A stretch of DNA of 64,000 nt from NCBI RefSeq assembly GCF_002796985.1, contig NZ_PEKX01000009.1:452547-516546 (forward strand), read 5' to 3'. This stretch comes from Pseudomonas sp. Its GTDB lineage: Bacteria; Pseudomonadota; Gammaproteobacteria; Pseudomonadales; Pseudomonadaceae. The notes under the pieces are model-generated. The model worked only from the letters and a program-made list of their open reading frames with translations. It ran no database searches and was not told where the DNA came from. Each line of letters opens with the position of its first letter. Position 1 is the stretch's first letter. The position numbers and the translations under genes are program-made. Shown in pieces: positions 34,343 to 44,282 of the stretch.

Positions 34343-35132
34343 TTGCAGTACGCGCGCTCTGCCCGATAAGCGCCAGGTAGCCGCCTCCTTCTCCCGCGCT
34401 GCGTCGACCTACGATGCGGTGGCCGAACTGCAGCGCGCCGTGGGTGGCCGCCTGCTGGAGTTGCTGCCGGCGCAGGCCGTGCCGCAACGCTGGATCGACT
34501 TGGGCAGCGGCACCGGTTATTTCACCCGCGCCCTGGCGGCGCGTTATCCACAGGCGCAGGGCCTGTCCGTCGATATCGCCGAAGGCATGCTGCGCCACGC
34601 CCGCGAGCAGGGCGGTGCGCAGCATTTCATTGGTGGCGATGCCGAGCGGCTACCGCTGCGCGAGGGTGCCAGTGACCTGCTGTTTTCCAGCCTGGCGATT
34701 CAATGGTGCGCAGACCTGCCGGCTGTGCTGGGCGAGGCTCGCCGGGTGCTGCGTCCGGGCGGTGTCGCGGCCTTCAGCAGCCTGTGCATCGGCACGCTGG
34801 GTGAGCTGCGGCAGAGCTGGGAAGCGGTGGACGGCTTCGTCCATGTGAACCGTTTCCGTGCCTTCGAGCAGTACCGCCAGCACTGTGAAGGCAGCGGCCT
34901 GGAGGTGCTGGAACTGCGCACCGAGGAGCGCGTCCTGCACTTCCCCGACCTGCGCAGCCTGACCCATGAACTCAAGGCGCTCGGCGCGCACAACCTCAAC
35001 CCCGGCCGGCCCGACGGCCTCACCGGGCGCGAGCGGGTGCGCGCGCTGATCGCCGCTTATGAGCGCCTCCGCCAGCCCGAGGGGCTGCCGGCGACCTACC
35101 GGGTGGTTTACGCCGTCCTGCGCAAGAACTGA
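34335..35132 (+). CDS. bioC: Malonyl-ACP O-methyltransferase
   Basis: 265 residues. SAM-binding motif I IDLGSGTGYFTRAL (about residues 55-68), motif II in the SLAIQWCAD region, and the N-terminal KRQVAASFSRAASTYDAVAELQ typical of BioC. It methylates malonyl-ACP so that fatty-acid synthase can build the pimeloyl chain. Overlaps bioH by 8 bp. Confidence 0.94.
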   Translation: MPDCSTRALPDKRQVAASFSRAASTYDAVAELQRAVGGRLLELLPAQAVPQRWIDLGSGTGYFTRALAARYPQAQGLSVDIAEGMLRHAREQGGAQHFIGGDAERLPLREGASDLLFSSLAIQWCADLPAVLGEARRVLRPGGVAAFSSLCIGTLGELRQSWEAVDGFVHVNRFRAFEQYRQHCEGSGLEVLELRTEERVLHFPDLRSLTHELKALGAHNLNPGRPDGLTGRERVRALIAAYERLRQPEGLPATYRVVYAVLRKN

Positions 35133-35137
35133 ATCCT

Positions 35138-35216
35138 GTAGGAGCGAGCTTGCTCGCGAACGGGGCTCACCGGCAGCACCGGAGCTGGGCGGATTCGCGA
35201 GCAAGCTCGCTCCTAC
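35138..35216. repeat. REPIN between bioC and bioD
   Basis: A second REPIN within the bio operon, five bases after the bioC stop: GTAGGAGCGAGCTTGCTCG and, inverted, GCAAGCTCGCTCCTACG about 39 bp away. Confidence 0.93.
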
Positions 35217-35237
35217 GAAGAGCATCAGAGGAAAGCC

Positions 35238-35921
35238 ATGTCCCACGCCTACTTCGTCACCGGCACCGACACCGAAATCGGCAAGACCACCATCGCCGCC
35301 GGCCTGCTACATGCGGCGCGGCTGGCCGGGCTGTCCACGGCGGCCGCCAAGCCGGTGGCCTCCGGATGCGAGCGCAGCCCCGCGGGCCTGCGCAATTCCG
35401 ATGCGCTGGCGCTGCTGGGCGAGTGCAGCGTGCCGCTGGCCTATGAGCAGGTGAGCCCCTTCGCCTTCGAGCCAGCCATCGCCCCGCACCTCGCCGCCCG
35501 CGAGCAGGGCGTGAAGCTGACGGTGGAGGCGCTCAAGGGGCCGGTGCGTTCGGTGCTGGAACTGGGCGCCGATTTCACCCTGGTGGAAGGTGCCGGTGGC
35601 TGGCGCGTGCCGCTGGCGGGGGAGGAGAACCTCTCCGACCTGGCCATTGCCCTGGAACTGCCGGTGATCCTCGTCGTCGGCGTGCGCCTGGGCTGCATCA
35701 ACCATGCGGTGCTCAGTGCCGAGGCGATCCAGCGCGACGGCCTGGTGCTGGCCGGCTGGGTGGCGAACATCGTCGATGCGCAGACCTCCCGTCTGGAGGA
35801 AAACCTCGCGACCCTCGCCGAACGCCTGCCCGCTCCCTGTGTCGGGCGCGTGCCGCGCTTGGCCCGTGCGACTCCGGCGGCGGTGGCGGCGCACCTGGAT
35901 CTGGGCATCCTGGATTTGTAA
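35238..35921 (+). CDS. bioD: Dethiobiotin synthetase
   Basis: 227 residues. P-loop GTDTEIGKTT at residues 9-18, VEGAGGWRVPLA (Mg and substrate binding) and LPVILVVGVRLGCINHAVLSAEA, all in BioD order. It closes the ureido ring of biotin using CO2 and ATP. AGAGGAAAG precedes ATG 35238. Fifth gene of the operon, and the last clear bio gene. Confidence 0.95.
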   Translation: MSHAYFVTGTDTEIGKTTIAAGLLHAARLAGLSTAAAKPVASGCERSPAGLRNSDALALLGECSVPLAYEQVSPFAFEPAIAPHLAAREQGVKLTVEALKGPVRSVLELGADFTLVEGAGGWRVPLAGEENLSDLAIALELPVILVVGVRLGCINHAVLSAEAIQRDGLVLAGWVANIVDAQTSRLEENLATLAERLPAPCVGRVPRLARATPAAVAAHLDLGILDL

Positions 35922-35994
35922 CCGGGCCTTGGCCTGGCGGACGTCGTCTGCTTGAATAGTGGCCACTTGCTGCTTTTGCTGTGGAGGCGCTGCG

Positions 35995-36231
35995 ATGGAA
36001 ATCTCCGGTAATGCTTTCTCCGCCGGTCTGGCCAGCGTCCAGGCCGGGCAGCGCCGTGTCGACCAGGCCGGCAGCGATATCGCCAGCGCCGGCGCACGTG
36101 TCGCCTCCAGCGATGCCCTGAGCGACCATCTGGTGGATCTGCGCCGCGGCCAGCACGAGGTCGAGGCCGGCGCCAAGGTCATCCAGGCCGCCGACGAAAC
36201 GCTCGGCACCCTGCTCGATATCCGCGCCTGA
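35995..36231 (+). CDS. Small protein resembling flagellar rod/hook N-termini
   Basis: 78 residues starting at ATG 35995 behind GTGGAGG. It is helical and Ala-rich with the pattern MEISGNAFSAGLASVQAGQRRVDQAGSDIAS, which resembles the N-terminal helix of flagellar axial proteins (residues that read ...GLxAxQxRLDVxANNIAN). No flagellar locus is in the window. It lies 73 bp after bioD. Likely a real small gene since its frame is uninterrupted and it has a good ribosome site; function unknown. Confidence 0.62.
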   Translation: MEISGNAFSAGLASVQAGQRRVDQAGSDIASAGARVASSDALSDHLVDLRRGQHEVEAGAKVIQAADETLGTLLDIRA

Positions 36232-36264
36232 GCGCGCCACTCCCCATCCCCTGAATTCTGCCCG

Positions 36265-36296
36265 GCGGCCGGCTGTCCTCGTGACACGCCGGCCGC
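36265..36296. repeat. Inverted repeat downstream of bioD region
   Basis: GCGGCCGGC (36265-36273) and GCCGGCCGC (36288-36296) form a perfect 9-bp stem, with TGTC/GACA extending it inside. No T run follows; a weak terminator for the bio transcript is possible. Confidence 0.4.
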
Positions 36297-36405
36297 TCTG
36301 CCATGGGCTTTAATTAGCCTCAGGACGTCGCTGTGAATGCACCTCCTGGACAGGCCTTTGAGTGTGACTGGGCGGTCGGTTTGCACGCTTGACAAGGGTA
36401 TGGCG

Positions 36406-36432
36406 TAAACGTATGTTTCAAACGCCTGTTTG
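36406..36432. promoter_or_regulatory. Two overlapping PsrA boxes upstream of the first acyl-CoA dehydrogenase
   Basis: CAAACGCCTGTTTG (36419-36432) exactly matches the PsrA motif [G/C]AAAC-N2/4-GTTT[G/C], and TAAACGTATGTTTC (36406-36419) matches all but the first base; they share one base. PsrA represses beta-oxidation genes until long-chain fatty acids bind it. I recall the P. aeruginosa orthologue of this dehydrogenase being PsrA-controlled. The 310-bp gap 36232-36541 otherwise holds only an inverted repeat. Confidence 0.85.
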
Positions 36433-36541
36433 ACTGTCCGGAGGCGTATGCGCTCCGACTGGGCGGCCGGGAATGCTCCCGCACTGCGACCGCAGCAACC
36501 GGTCGCCCATTAACCAGAACCCTTCGTAGAGGTTTACTGCT

Positions 36542-38347
36542 ATGCCTGATTACAAGGCCCCCTTGCGTGATATCCGTTTCGTTCGCGACGAGCTGCTGGG
36601 CTACGAAGCGCACTACCAGAACCTGCCGGGCGCCGAAGACGCCACCCCGGACATGGTCAATGCCATCCTCGAAGAGGGTGCAAAGTTCTGCGAACAGGTA
36701 ATCGCTCCGCTGAACCGTACTGGCGACCTGGAAGGCTGCAAATGGAGCCCGGAAGGCGTCACGACTCCGACCGGCTTCAAAGAGGCCTACCAGCAGTTCG
36801 TCGAAGGCGGCTGGCCGAGCCTGGCCCATGACGTCGAGCACGGCGGTCAGGGTCTGCCCGAATCCCTGGGTCTGGCCATCAGCGAAATGGTCGGCCAGGC
36901 CAACTGGTCTTGGGGCATGTACCCGGGCCTGTCCCACGGCGCCATGAACACCCTGCACGCCCACGGTACTCCGGAGCAGCAGCACGCCTACCTGACCAAG
37001 CTGGTTTCCGGCGAGTGGACCGGCACCATGTGCCTGACCGAGCCGCATTGCGGCACCGACCTGGGCATGCTGCGCACCAAGGCCGAGCCGCAGGCTGACG
37101 GCACCTACAAGATCACCGGCACCAAGATCTTCATCTCCGCTGGCGAACACGACATGGCCGACAACATCGTCCACATCGTGCTGGCCCGCCTGCCCGACGC
37201 CCCGCAGGGCACCAAGGGCATCTCGCTGTTCATCGTGCCGAAGTTCCTGCCCAACGCCGAAGGCAACGTGGGCGAGCGCAACGCCGTTTCCTGTGGCTCC
37301 CTCGAGCACAAGATGGGCATCCACGGCAACGCCACCTGCGTGATGAACTTCGACGCCGCCACCGGCTTCCTGATCGGCCCGCCGAACAAGGGCCTGAACT
37401 GCATGTTCACCTTCATGAACACCGCTCGCCTGGGTACCGCGCTGCAAGGCCTGGCCCACGCTGAAATCGGTTTCCAGGGTGGCATTGCCTACGCTCGCGA
37501 GCGTCTGCAGATGCGTTCGCTGACTGGCCCGAAAGCGCCGGAAAAAGCCGCTGACCCGATCATCGTGCACCCGGACGTACGCCGCATGCTGCTGACCGCC
37601 AAGGCTTTCGCCGAAGGCAACCGCGCCATGCTGTACTTCGCCGCCAAGCAGGTCGACATCGTCCAGCGCAGCCAGGACGAAGAAGAGAAGAAAGCCGCTG
37701 ACGCAATGCTGGCCTTCCTCACTCCGATCGCCAAGGCGTTCATGACCGAAGTGGGCTTCGAAGCTGCCAACCATGGCGTACAGATCTATGGCGGCCACGG
37801 CTTCATCGCCGAGCACGGCATGGAACAGAACGTCCGCGACAGCCGCATCTCCATGCTGTACGAAGGCACCACCGGCGTTCAGGCGCTGGACCTGCTGGGC
37901 CGCAAGATCCTCATGACCCAGGGCGAAGCGCTCAAGGGCTTCACCAAGATCGTGCACAAGTTCTGCCAGGCCAACGAAGCCAACGAAGCCGTGAAAGAGT
38001 TCGTGGCACCGCTGGCCGCGCTGAACAAGGAGTGGGGCGACCTGACCATGAAGGTCGGCATGGCTGCCATGAAGGACCGTGAGGAAGTCGGTGCCGCTTC
38101 GGTCGACTACCTGATGTTCTCCGGCTACGCCTGCCTCGCCTACTTCTGGGCCGACATGGCTCGCCTGGCTGCCGAGAAGCTGGCCGCCGGTACCAGCGAA
38201 GAGGCCTTCTACCAGGCCAAGCTGAAGACCGCGCGCTTCTACTTCCAGCGCATCCTGCCGCGCACCCGCGCGCATGTTGGCTCCATGCTGTCCGGTGCCA
38301 GCAACCTGATGGACCTGGCCGAGGAAGATTTCGCCCTCGGTTACTGA
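36542..38347 (+). CDS. Acyl-CoA dehydrogenase, long FadE5-like type (PA0506 type)
   Basis: 601 residues: acyl-CoA dehydrogenase core plus a C-terminal extension. The catalytic Glu is E441 in SMLYEGTTGVQALDLLGRK. N-terminal MPDYKAPLRDIRFVRDELLGY is the family signature. It oxidises acyl-CoA at the alpha-beta bond, with FAD, in the first step of beta-oxidation; in P. aeruginosa the ortholog is described for long-chain substrates (from memory). Two paralogues lie downstream, and a PsrA-type operator lies upstream. A terminator follows 48 bases after its stop. Confidence 0.93.
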   Translation: MPDYKAPLRDIRFVRDELLGYEAHYQNLPGAEDATPDMVNAILEEGAKFCEQVIAPLNRTGDLEGCKWSPEGVTTPTGFKEAYQQFVEGGWPSLAHDVEHGGQGLPESLGLAISEMVGQANWSWGMYPGLSHGAMNTLHAHGTPEQQHAYLTKLVSGEWTGTMCLTEPHCGTDLGMLRTKAEPQADGTYKITGTKIFISAGEHDMADNIVHIVLARLPDAPQGTKGISLFIVPKFLPNAEGNVGERNAVSCGSLEHKMGIHGNATCVMNFDAATGFLIGPPNKGLNCMFTFMNTARLGTALQGLAHAEIGFQGGIAYARERLQMRSLTGPKAPEKAADPIIVHPDVRRMLLTAKAFAEGNRAMLYFAAKQVDIVQRSQDEEEKKAADAMLAFLTPIAKAFMTEVGFEAANHGVQIYGGHGFIAEHGMEQNVRDSRISMLYEGTTGVQALDLLGRKILMTQGEALKGFTKIVHKFCQANEANEAVKEFVAPLAALNKEWGDLTMKVGMAAMKDREEVGAASVDYLMFSGYACLAYFWADMARLAAEKLAAGTSEEAFYQAKLKTARFYFQRILPRTRAHVGSMLSGASNLMDLAEEDFALGY

Positions 38348-38394
38348 TCAGCGCTACTGGCGGACGGTTCGCCGTCCGTCTGCTGAACAGGATG

Positions 38395-38419
38395 AAGCCC
38401 GCCGCAAGGCGGGCTTTTT
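38395..38419 (+). terminator. Terminator after the first acyl-CoA dehydrogenase
   Basis: AAGCCCGCC (38395-38403), GCAA loop, GGCGGGCTT (38408-38416), then T residues. A second small UUCG-type hairpin (38361-38378) precedes it without a T run. Confidence 0.9.
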
Positions 38420-38518
38420 CGTCTCCGGATCCACGCAAATCCCCGCAGAAAATGCCATCATTACGCCACTTGTCGCTCGACTGACGGCGAACCCGGCACC
38501 CACTCTGCGGAACCCCCT

Positions 38519-39799
38519 GTGCGACCCACGGCCCCATACCGGCTCAGCCATTTCCTCACGCCCCTGTTGCTGATTCCGGCCGGCGTCGCCGCCGGCTCCC
38601 TGGGCGAACTGTCCGACTTCTTCATCTCCCTGTTCAACGTCCTGCCGACCCTGCTGCTCCTGCTCGGCGGTGCGCTGTGCATGGTCTACGGCCGCCAGCG
38701 CCAGCTGTTCATGCTGACGGTGGTGTACATCGCGTATTTCCTGCTCGATAACCAGGTCGACTACTTCCAGGCGCACCGCGTAGTGCTGCCGGAGGCGGCG
38801 CGGGTGTTCCACCTGTGTTGCGTACTGTTGCCGCTGCTCTATGGCCTGTACGGCATCTGGCAGGAACGCATGCACATGCTGCAGGACCTGCTCGCCCGCA
38901 GCGCCGCGCTGGTCGCCGTGGCCGGCGTGGCGACGGCCCTGGCCAAGCGCTTCCCGCAAGGCCTGGCGGAGCTGCTCAGCGACACCTACTGGCCGGCCCT
39001 GCACGGCCAGTGGATGAACCTGGCGCAGTTGTCCTACTTCGGTTTCCTGATGGCCTTCATCGCCCTGGTCGCCGCCTACGTGCGCCAGCCGCGCCCGCTG
39101 CACGCCGCGCAACTGCTGGGCCTGCTCGGCCTGCTGTGGATGCTGCCCAAGGTGTTCATCCTGCCCCACGCGCTGACCGTGATGACCAGCCTGGTGATGC
39201 TCACCCTGGCTGGCGCGGTGGCCCACGAGGCGTACCAGATGGCCTTTCGCGACGAGCTCACCGGCCTGCCCGGACGCCGCGCGCTGAACGAGCGCTTCCA
39301 GCGCCTGGGCCAGCAGTACGTGCTGGCGATGATCGACGTGGACCACTTCAAGAAATTCAACGACAGCCACGGCCACGACGTCGGCGACCAGGTGCTGCGC
39401 ATGGTCGCCAGCCAGCTGCGGCGTACCGGTGGCGGCGGCAAGGCGTACCGCTATGGCGGCGAGGAATTCACCCTGGTGTTCGCCGGCAAGACGCTGGAGC
39501 ACTGCCTGCCGCACCTGGACGCGGTGCGCCAGGCCATCGAGGGTTACGCCATGCACCTGCGCGACCGTGGCAACCGGCCCAAGGACGACCGCCAGGGTCG
39601 CGGCAAGCGCAGCGGCAAGGACGCGCAGAGCGTCTCGGTGACCATCAGCGTCGGCGTCGCCGAGCGCGATGCCGAGCGGCGCAGCCCGGAGGAAGTCATC
39701 AAGGGCGCCGACGAGGCGCTGTACTCGGCCAAGAGCGGTGGGCGCAACCGCGTGGCCGTGCACGGGCAGGCGCGACGCGGAGCGGTGCGCACCGCCTGA
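38519..39799 (+). CDS. Membrane-bound diguanylate cyclase (7TM-like plus GGDEF)
   Basis: 426 residues. About six or seven membrane helices (residues 10-235), then a GGDEF domain starting at FRDELTGLPGRRALNERF. The active-site motif is GGEEF at residues 313-317, preceded by DVDHFKKFNDSHGHDVGDQVLR. No RxxD inhibitory site is visible in the usual place upstream. It makes cyclic di-GMP. GTG 38519-38521 is the earliest sensible start. It stands between terminators and acyl-CoA dehydrogenase genes, and in P. aeruginosa these dehydrogenases are, as I recall, adjacent, so it is probably an insertion here. Confidence 0.88.
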   Translation: MRPTAPYRLSHFLTPLLLIPAGVAAGSLGELSDFFISLFNVLPTLLLLLGGALCMVYGRQRQLFMLTVVYIAYFLLDNQVDYFQAHRVVLPEAARVFHLCCVLLPLLYGLYGIWQERMHMLQDLLARSAALVAVAGVATALAKRFPQGLAELLSDTYWPALHGQWMNLAQLSYFGFLMAFIALVAAYVRQPRPLHAAQLLGLLGLLWMLPKVFILPHALTVMTSLVMLTLAGAVAHEAYQMAFRDELTGLPGRRALNERFQRLGQQYVLAMIDVDHFKKFNDSHGHDVGDQVLRMVASQLRRTGGGGKAYRYGGEEFTLVFAGKTLEHCLPHLDAVRQAIEGYAMHLRDRGNRPKDDRQGRGKRSGKDAQSVSVTISVGVAERDAERRSPEEVIKGADEALYSAKSGGRNRVAVHGQARRGAVRTA

Positions 39800-39918
39800 G
39801 CGGCCTGCGTTATGACCGCGCATTCAGCGCGTGCAGCGTGATTGTCCGGCCGCCCACGGGCCGTTAGGTTCGAGTTTTCCGCGCCAAGCTGGCGCCCTGA
39901 ACCGAACGGAGATTCGCG

Positions 39919-41715
<1,797 letters not shown>

Positions 41716-41736
41716 CTGCCGGACCTGCGTAGCCGC

Positions 41737-41811
41737 GTAGGGCGCATAAAGCGGAACGCTGTATCCGCCGGTTGCAATGGCGGATAACACCGTTGGCGTT
41801 ATCCGCCCTAC
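41737..41811. repeat. GTAGGGCG/GGATAAC repeat (second family)
   Basis: GTAGGGCGCATAAAGCGG to GCGTTATCCGCCCTAC. Same family as at 13161, 44138 and 58425. The gap 41716-42048 (333 bp) also contains the terminator candidate and an operator-like inverted repeat. Confidence 0.8.
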
Positions 41812-41855
41812 ACGTTATCGACGGAGCAGTTCGCTCGTAATCCCCGTGCCAGACA

Positions 41856-41889
41856 AGGAGGACCGCCCCGCGCGGGTCTCCTCGTTTTT
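41856..41889 (+). terminator. Terminator candidate after second acyl-CoA dehydrogenase
   Basis: GGAGGACC pairs with GGTCTCC with one bulged base around a GC-rich loop, and TCGTTTTT follows. It ends about 170 bases after the stop codon. Confidence 0.55.
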
Positions 41890-41898
41890 CGCTACAGT

Positions 41899-41929
41899 TT
41901 GTGACCAATCTATAGTTGTGCGGTCACAA
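41899..41929. promoter_or_regulatory. Operator-like inverted repeat before third acyl-CoA dehydrogenase
   Basis: TTGTGACC (41899-41906) and GGTCACAA (41922-41929) are perfect 8-bp arms, 15 bp apart. A smaller GGAGT-AA-ACTCC palindrome lies at 41958-41969. The binding protein is unknown. Confidence 0.4.
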
Positions 41930-42048
41930 CATGACGCTTAAAGTCTGAAAAGTTGTTGGAGTAAACTCCGGCGGCGTACCTTCGTGTACCTCCTATTCTG
42001 ATACCGCTGGCTGCCTGATCAGCCGTCGTTTTCGTTCGAGGATCCATC

Positions 42049-43827
42049 ATGGCTGACTACAAAGCTCCCCTGCGCGACATGCAATTCGTCCTCAATGAAG
42101 TCTTCGAGGTCGCCAACCTGTGGGCCGAACTGCCCGCCCTGGCCGAAACCGTCGACGTCGAGACCGCCGCGGCGATCCTCGAAGAGGCCGGCAAGGTCAC
42201 CGGCGGCGTGATCGCTCCGCTGAACCGCAGCGGTGACGAAGAAGGCTGCAGCTGGAGTGCCGAGGGCGTGAAGACTCCTGCCGGCTTCCCCGAGGCCTAC
42301 CGCACCTACGCCGAAGGCGGCTGGGTGGGTGTGGGCGGCGCGCCGGAATTCGGCGGCATGGGCATGCCCAAGGCGATCGGCGCCCAGGTCGAGGAAATGG
42401 TCAACTCGGCCAACCTGTCCTTCGGCCTGTACCCGATGCTGACCGCCGGCGCCTGCCTGTCGCTGCTCAACCACGCCAGCGAAGAACTCAAGGCCAAGTA
42501 CCTGCCGAACATGTACGCCGGCACCTGGGCCGGTTCCATGTGCCTGACCGAACCGCACGCCGGCACCGACCTGGGCATCATCCGCACCAAGGCCGAACCG
42601 CAGGCCGACGGCAGCTACAAGATTTCCGGTACCAAGATCTTCATCACCGGCGGTGAGCACGACCTGACCGAGAACATCATCCACCTGGTGCTGGCCAAGC
42701 TTCCCGACGCGCCGGCCGGCTCCAAGGGTATCTCGCTGTTCCTGGTGCCGAAGGTGATGGTCAACGCCGACGGCTCCCTCGCGGAACGCAACGCCGTGTC
42801 CTGTGGCTCTCTCGAACACAAGATGGGCATCAAGGGCTCCGCCACCTGCGTGATGAACTTCGACGGAGCCACCGGCTGGATCGTCGATGCGCCGAACAAG
42901 GGCCTGGCCGCCATGTTCACCATGATGAACTACGAGCGCCTGGGCGTCGGTATCCAGGGTCTGGCGACGGGCGAGCGCTCCTACCAGAGCGCCGTGGAGT
43001 ACGCCCGCGAGCGTATCCAGAGCCGCGCGCCGACCGGCCCGGTGGCCCAGGACAAGGCCGCTGACCCGATCATCGTGCACCCGGACGTGCGTCGCATGCT
43101 GCTGACCATGAAGGCGCTGAACGAAGGCGGCCGTGCCTTCTCCAGCTACGTCGCCATGCAGCTGGACACCGCCAAGTACAGCGAAGAGCCGACCACCCGC
43201 AAGCGCGCCGAGGAACTGGTCGCCCTGCTGACGCCGATCGCCAAAGCCTTCCTCACTGACATGGGCCTGGAAACCACCATTCACGGCCAACAGATCTTCG
43301 GCGGCCACGGCTTCATCCGCGAGTGGGGCCAGGAGCAACTGGTGCGCGACTGCCGCATCACCCAGATCTACGAAGGCACCAACGGCATCCAGGCGCTGGA
43401 CCTGATGGGCCGCAAGATCGTCGGCAGCGGCGGCGCCTACGCCAAGCTGTTCACCGACGAGATCCGCGCCTTCACCGCCTCGGCGTCCGCCGAGCTGGCC
43501 GAATTCACCGGCCCGCTGAACGCCGCCGTGCAGAACCTGGAAGAGCTGACCGCCTGGGTCCTGGACCGCGCCAAGGGCAACCCGAATGAAATCGGCGCCG
43601 CGTCGGTCGAGTACCTGCACGCCTTCGGCTACACCGCCTATGCCTACATGTGGGCGCTGATGGCGCGCGCCTCGCTGGGCAAGGAAGGCCAGGACGACTT
43701 CTACGCCAGCAAGCTGGGCACTGCGCGTTTCTACTTCGCCCGGCTGCTGCCGCGTATCCACTCCCTGACCGCCTCGGTGAAGGCTGGCAGCGAGTCGCTG
43801 TACCTGCTGGACGCCGCGCAGTTCTAA
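42049..43827 (+). CDS. Acyl-CoA dehydrogenase, long FadE5-like type (third paralogue, PA0508 type)
   Basis: 592 residues. Signature MADYKAPLRDMQFVLNEVFEV and catalytic Glu E442 in QIYEGTNGIQALDLMGRK. FAD-dependent acyl-CoA dehydrogenase; the P. aeruginosa ortholog is described as preferring medium chains (from memory, uncertain here). It is the most divergent of the three (for example MVNSANLSFGLYPMLTAGA in place of GASNCSWGMYPGLTKGA). A strong terminator follows. Confidence 0.93.
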   Translation: MADYKAPLRDMQFVLNEVFEVANLWAELPALAETVDVETAAAILEEAGKVTGGVIAPLNRSGDEEGCSWSAEGVKTPAGFPEAYRTYAEGGWVGVGGAPEFGGMGMPKAIGAQVEEMVNSANLSFGLYPMLTAGACLSLLNHASEELKAKYLPNMYAGTWAGSMCLTEPHAGTDLGIIRTKAEPQADGSYKISGTKIFITGGEHDLTENIIHLVLAKLPDAPAGSKGISLFLVPKVMVNADGSLAERNAVSCGSLEHKMGIKGSATCVMNFDGATGWIVDAPNKGLAAMFTMMNYERLGVGIQGLATGERSYQSAVEYARERIQSRAPTGPVAQDKAADPIIVHPDVRRMLLTMKALNEGGRAFSSYVAMQLDTAKYSEEPTTRKRAEELVALLTPIAKAFLTDMGLETTIHGQQIFGGHGFIREWGQEQLVRDCRITQIYEGTNGIQALDLMGRKIVGSGGAYAKLFTDEIRAFTASASAELAEFTGPLNAAVQNLEELTAWVLDRAKGNPNEIGAASVEYLHAFGYTAYAYMWALMARASLGKEGQDDFYASKLGTARFYFARLLPRIHSLTASVKAGSESLYLLDAAQF

Positions 43828-43839
43828 GCTGCCGATCTG

Positions 43840-43866
43840 AAAGCCCCGCTTCGGCGGGGCTTTTTT
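43840..43866 (+). terminator. Terminator after third acyl-CoA dehydrogenase
   Basis: AAAGCCCCGC-TTCG-GCGGGGCTTT with a T run (43840-43866), 13 bases after the stop codon. Confidence 0.94.
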
Positions 43867-43906
43867 GTGGGTTATTTCTTTTCTGAAGGGCGGTATTTCT
43901 AATCCG

Positions 43907-43924
43907 TGTAAGCCAAAGCTTACA
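43907..43924 (+). promoter_or_regulatory. GacA upstream activating sequence of rsmY
   Basis: TGTAAG-CCAAAG-CTTACA is a perfect 18-bp palindrome of the GacA box type. It is centred about 68 bases upstream of the predicted rsmY start. Phosphorylated GacA binds such boxes to switch on rsmY and rsmZ. Confidence 0.93.
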
Positions 43925-43983
43925 AACAGCGGTGGTGATCGGCGTCTTTCTGACAGCGGCGTACGGCGGTAACCTTCTCCTCA

Positions 43984-44110
43984 GTCAGGACATTGCGCAG
44001 GAAGCGCCAACGACAATACGGAAACAAGGGAATCCACCAAGGACGGTGGCTAGCACGGACGTCAGGATATCGGTCTGCAAGACCCCGCCTCGCAAGAGGC
44101 GGGGTTTTTT
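43984..44110 (+). ncRNA. rsmY: RsmY regulatory RNA
   Basis: About 127 nt starting with GTCAGGACATTGCGCAGGAA, the RsmY 5' sequence I recall. It contains seven GGA triplets, several in single-stranded contexts, which bind and titrate RsmA/CsrA proteins. It ends in a GCAA-loop hairpin (44082-44105) and a T run. The GacA box upstream and the position downstream of the acyl-CoA dehydrogenases agree with rsmY. Any protein frame through it is spurious. A -10-like TAACCT lies near 43970. Confidence 0.93.
44082..44110 (+). terminator. RsmY terminator hairpin
   Basis: ACCCCGCCTC-GCAA-GAGGCGGGGT followed by T residues (44106-44110). Confidence 0.95.
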
Positions 44111-44137
44111 CTTGCCTGCGATTCGAGCTGGCTATCC

Positions 44138-44214
44138 GTAGGGCGTACAACTGCCCGCGGTTTTACGCCGCTGGGCGGGACGGTGGATAACCTGTTCCAG
44201 GTTATGCGCCCTAC
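44138..44214. repeat. GTAGGGCG/GGATAAC repeat (second family)
   Basis: GTAGGGCGTACAACTGCC at the left and GGTTATGCGCCCTACG at the right, as in the other copies of this family. It follows rsmY and precedes a minimal REP (44248-44269). Confidence 0.8.
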
Positions 44215-44247
44215 GCGGCTCCGGGCCAGCCCGCGCAGGCTCTGTCT

Positions 44248-44269
44248 GTAGGAGCAAGCTCGCTCCTAC
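44248..44269. repeat. Minimal REP palindrome
   Basis: GTAGGAGC-AAGCTC-GCTCCTAC is the REP reduced to its outer arms, a compact 22-bp palindrome-like element, probably a deletion derivative. Confidence 0.8.
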
Positions 44270-44282
44270 GAAAAACGCACGC

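Noticed and set aside
36320..38275. A long open frame antisense to the first acyl-CoA dehydrogenase, and similar ones under the other two
   Set aside because: All are shadows of the conserved dehydrogenase genes.
43932..44141. A 69-codon frame in the gap after the third acyl-CoA dehydrogenase
   Set aside because: It runs through the rsmY RNA, including its terminator, so it is not a protein gene.
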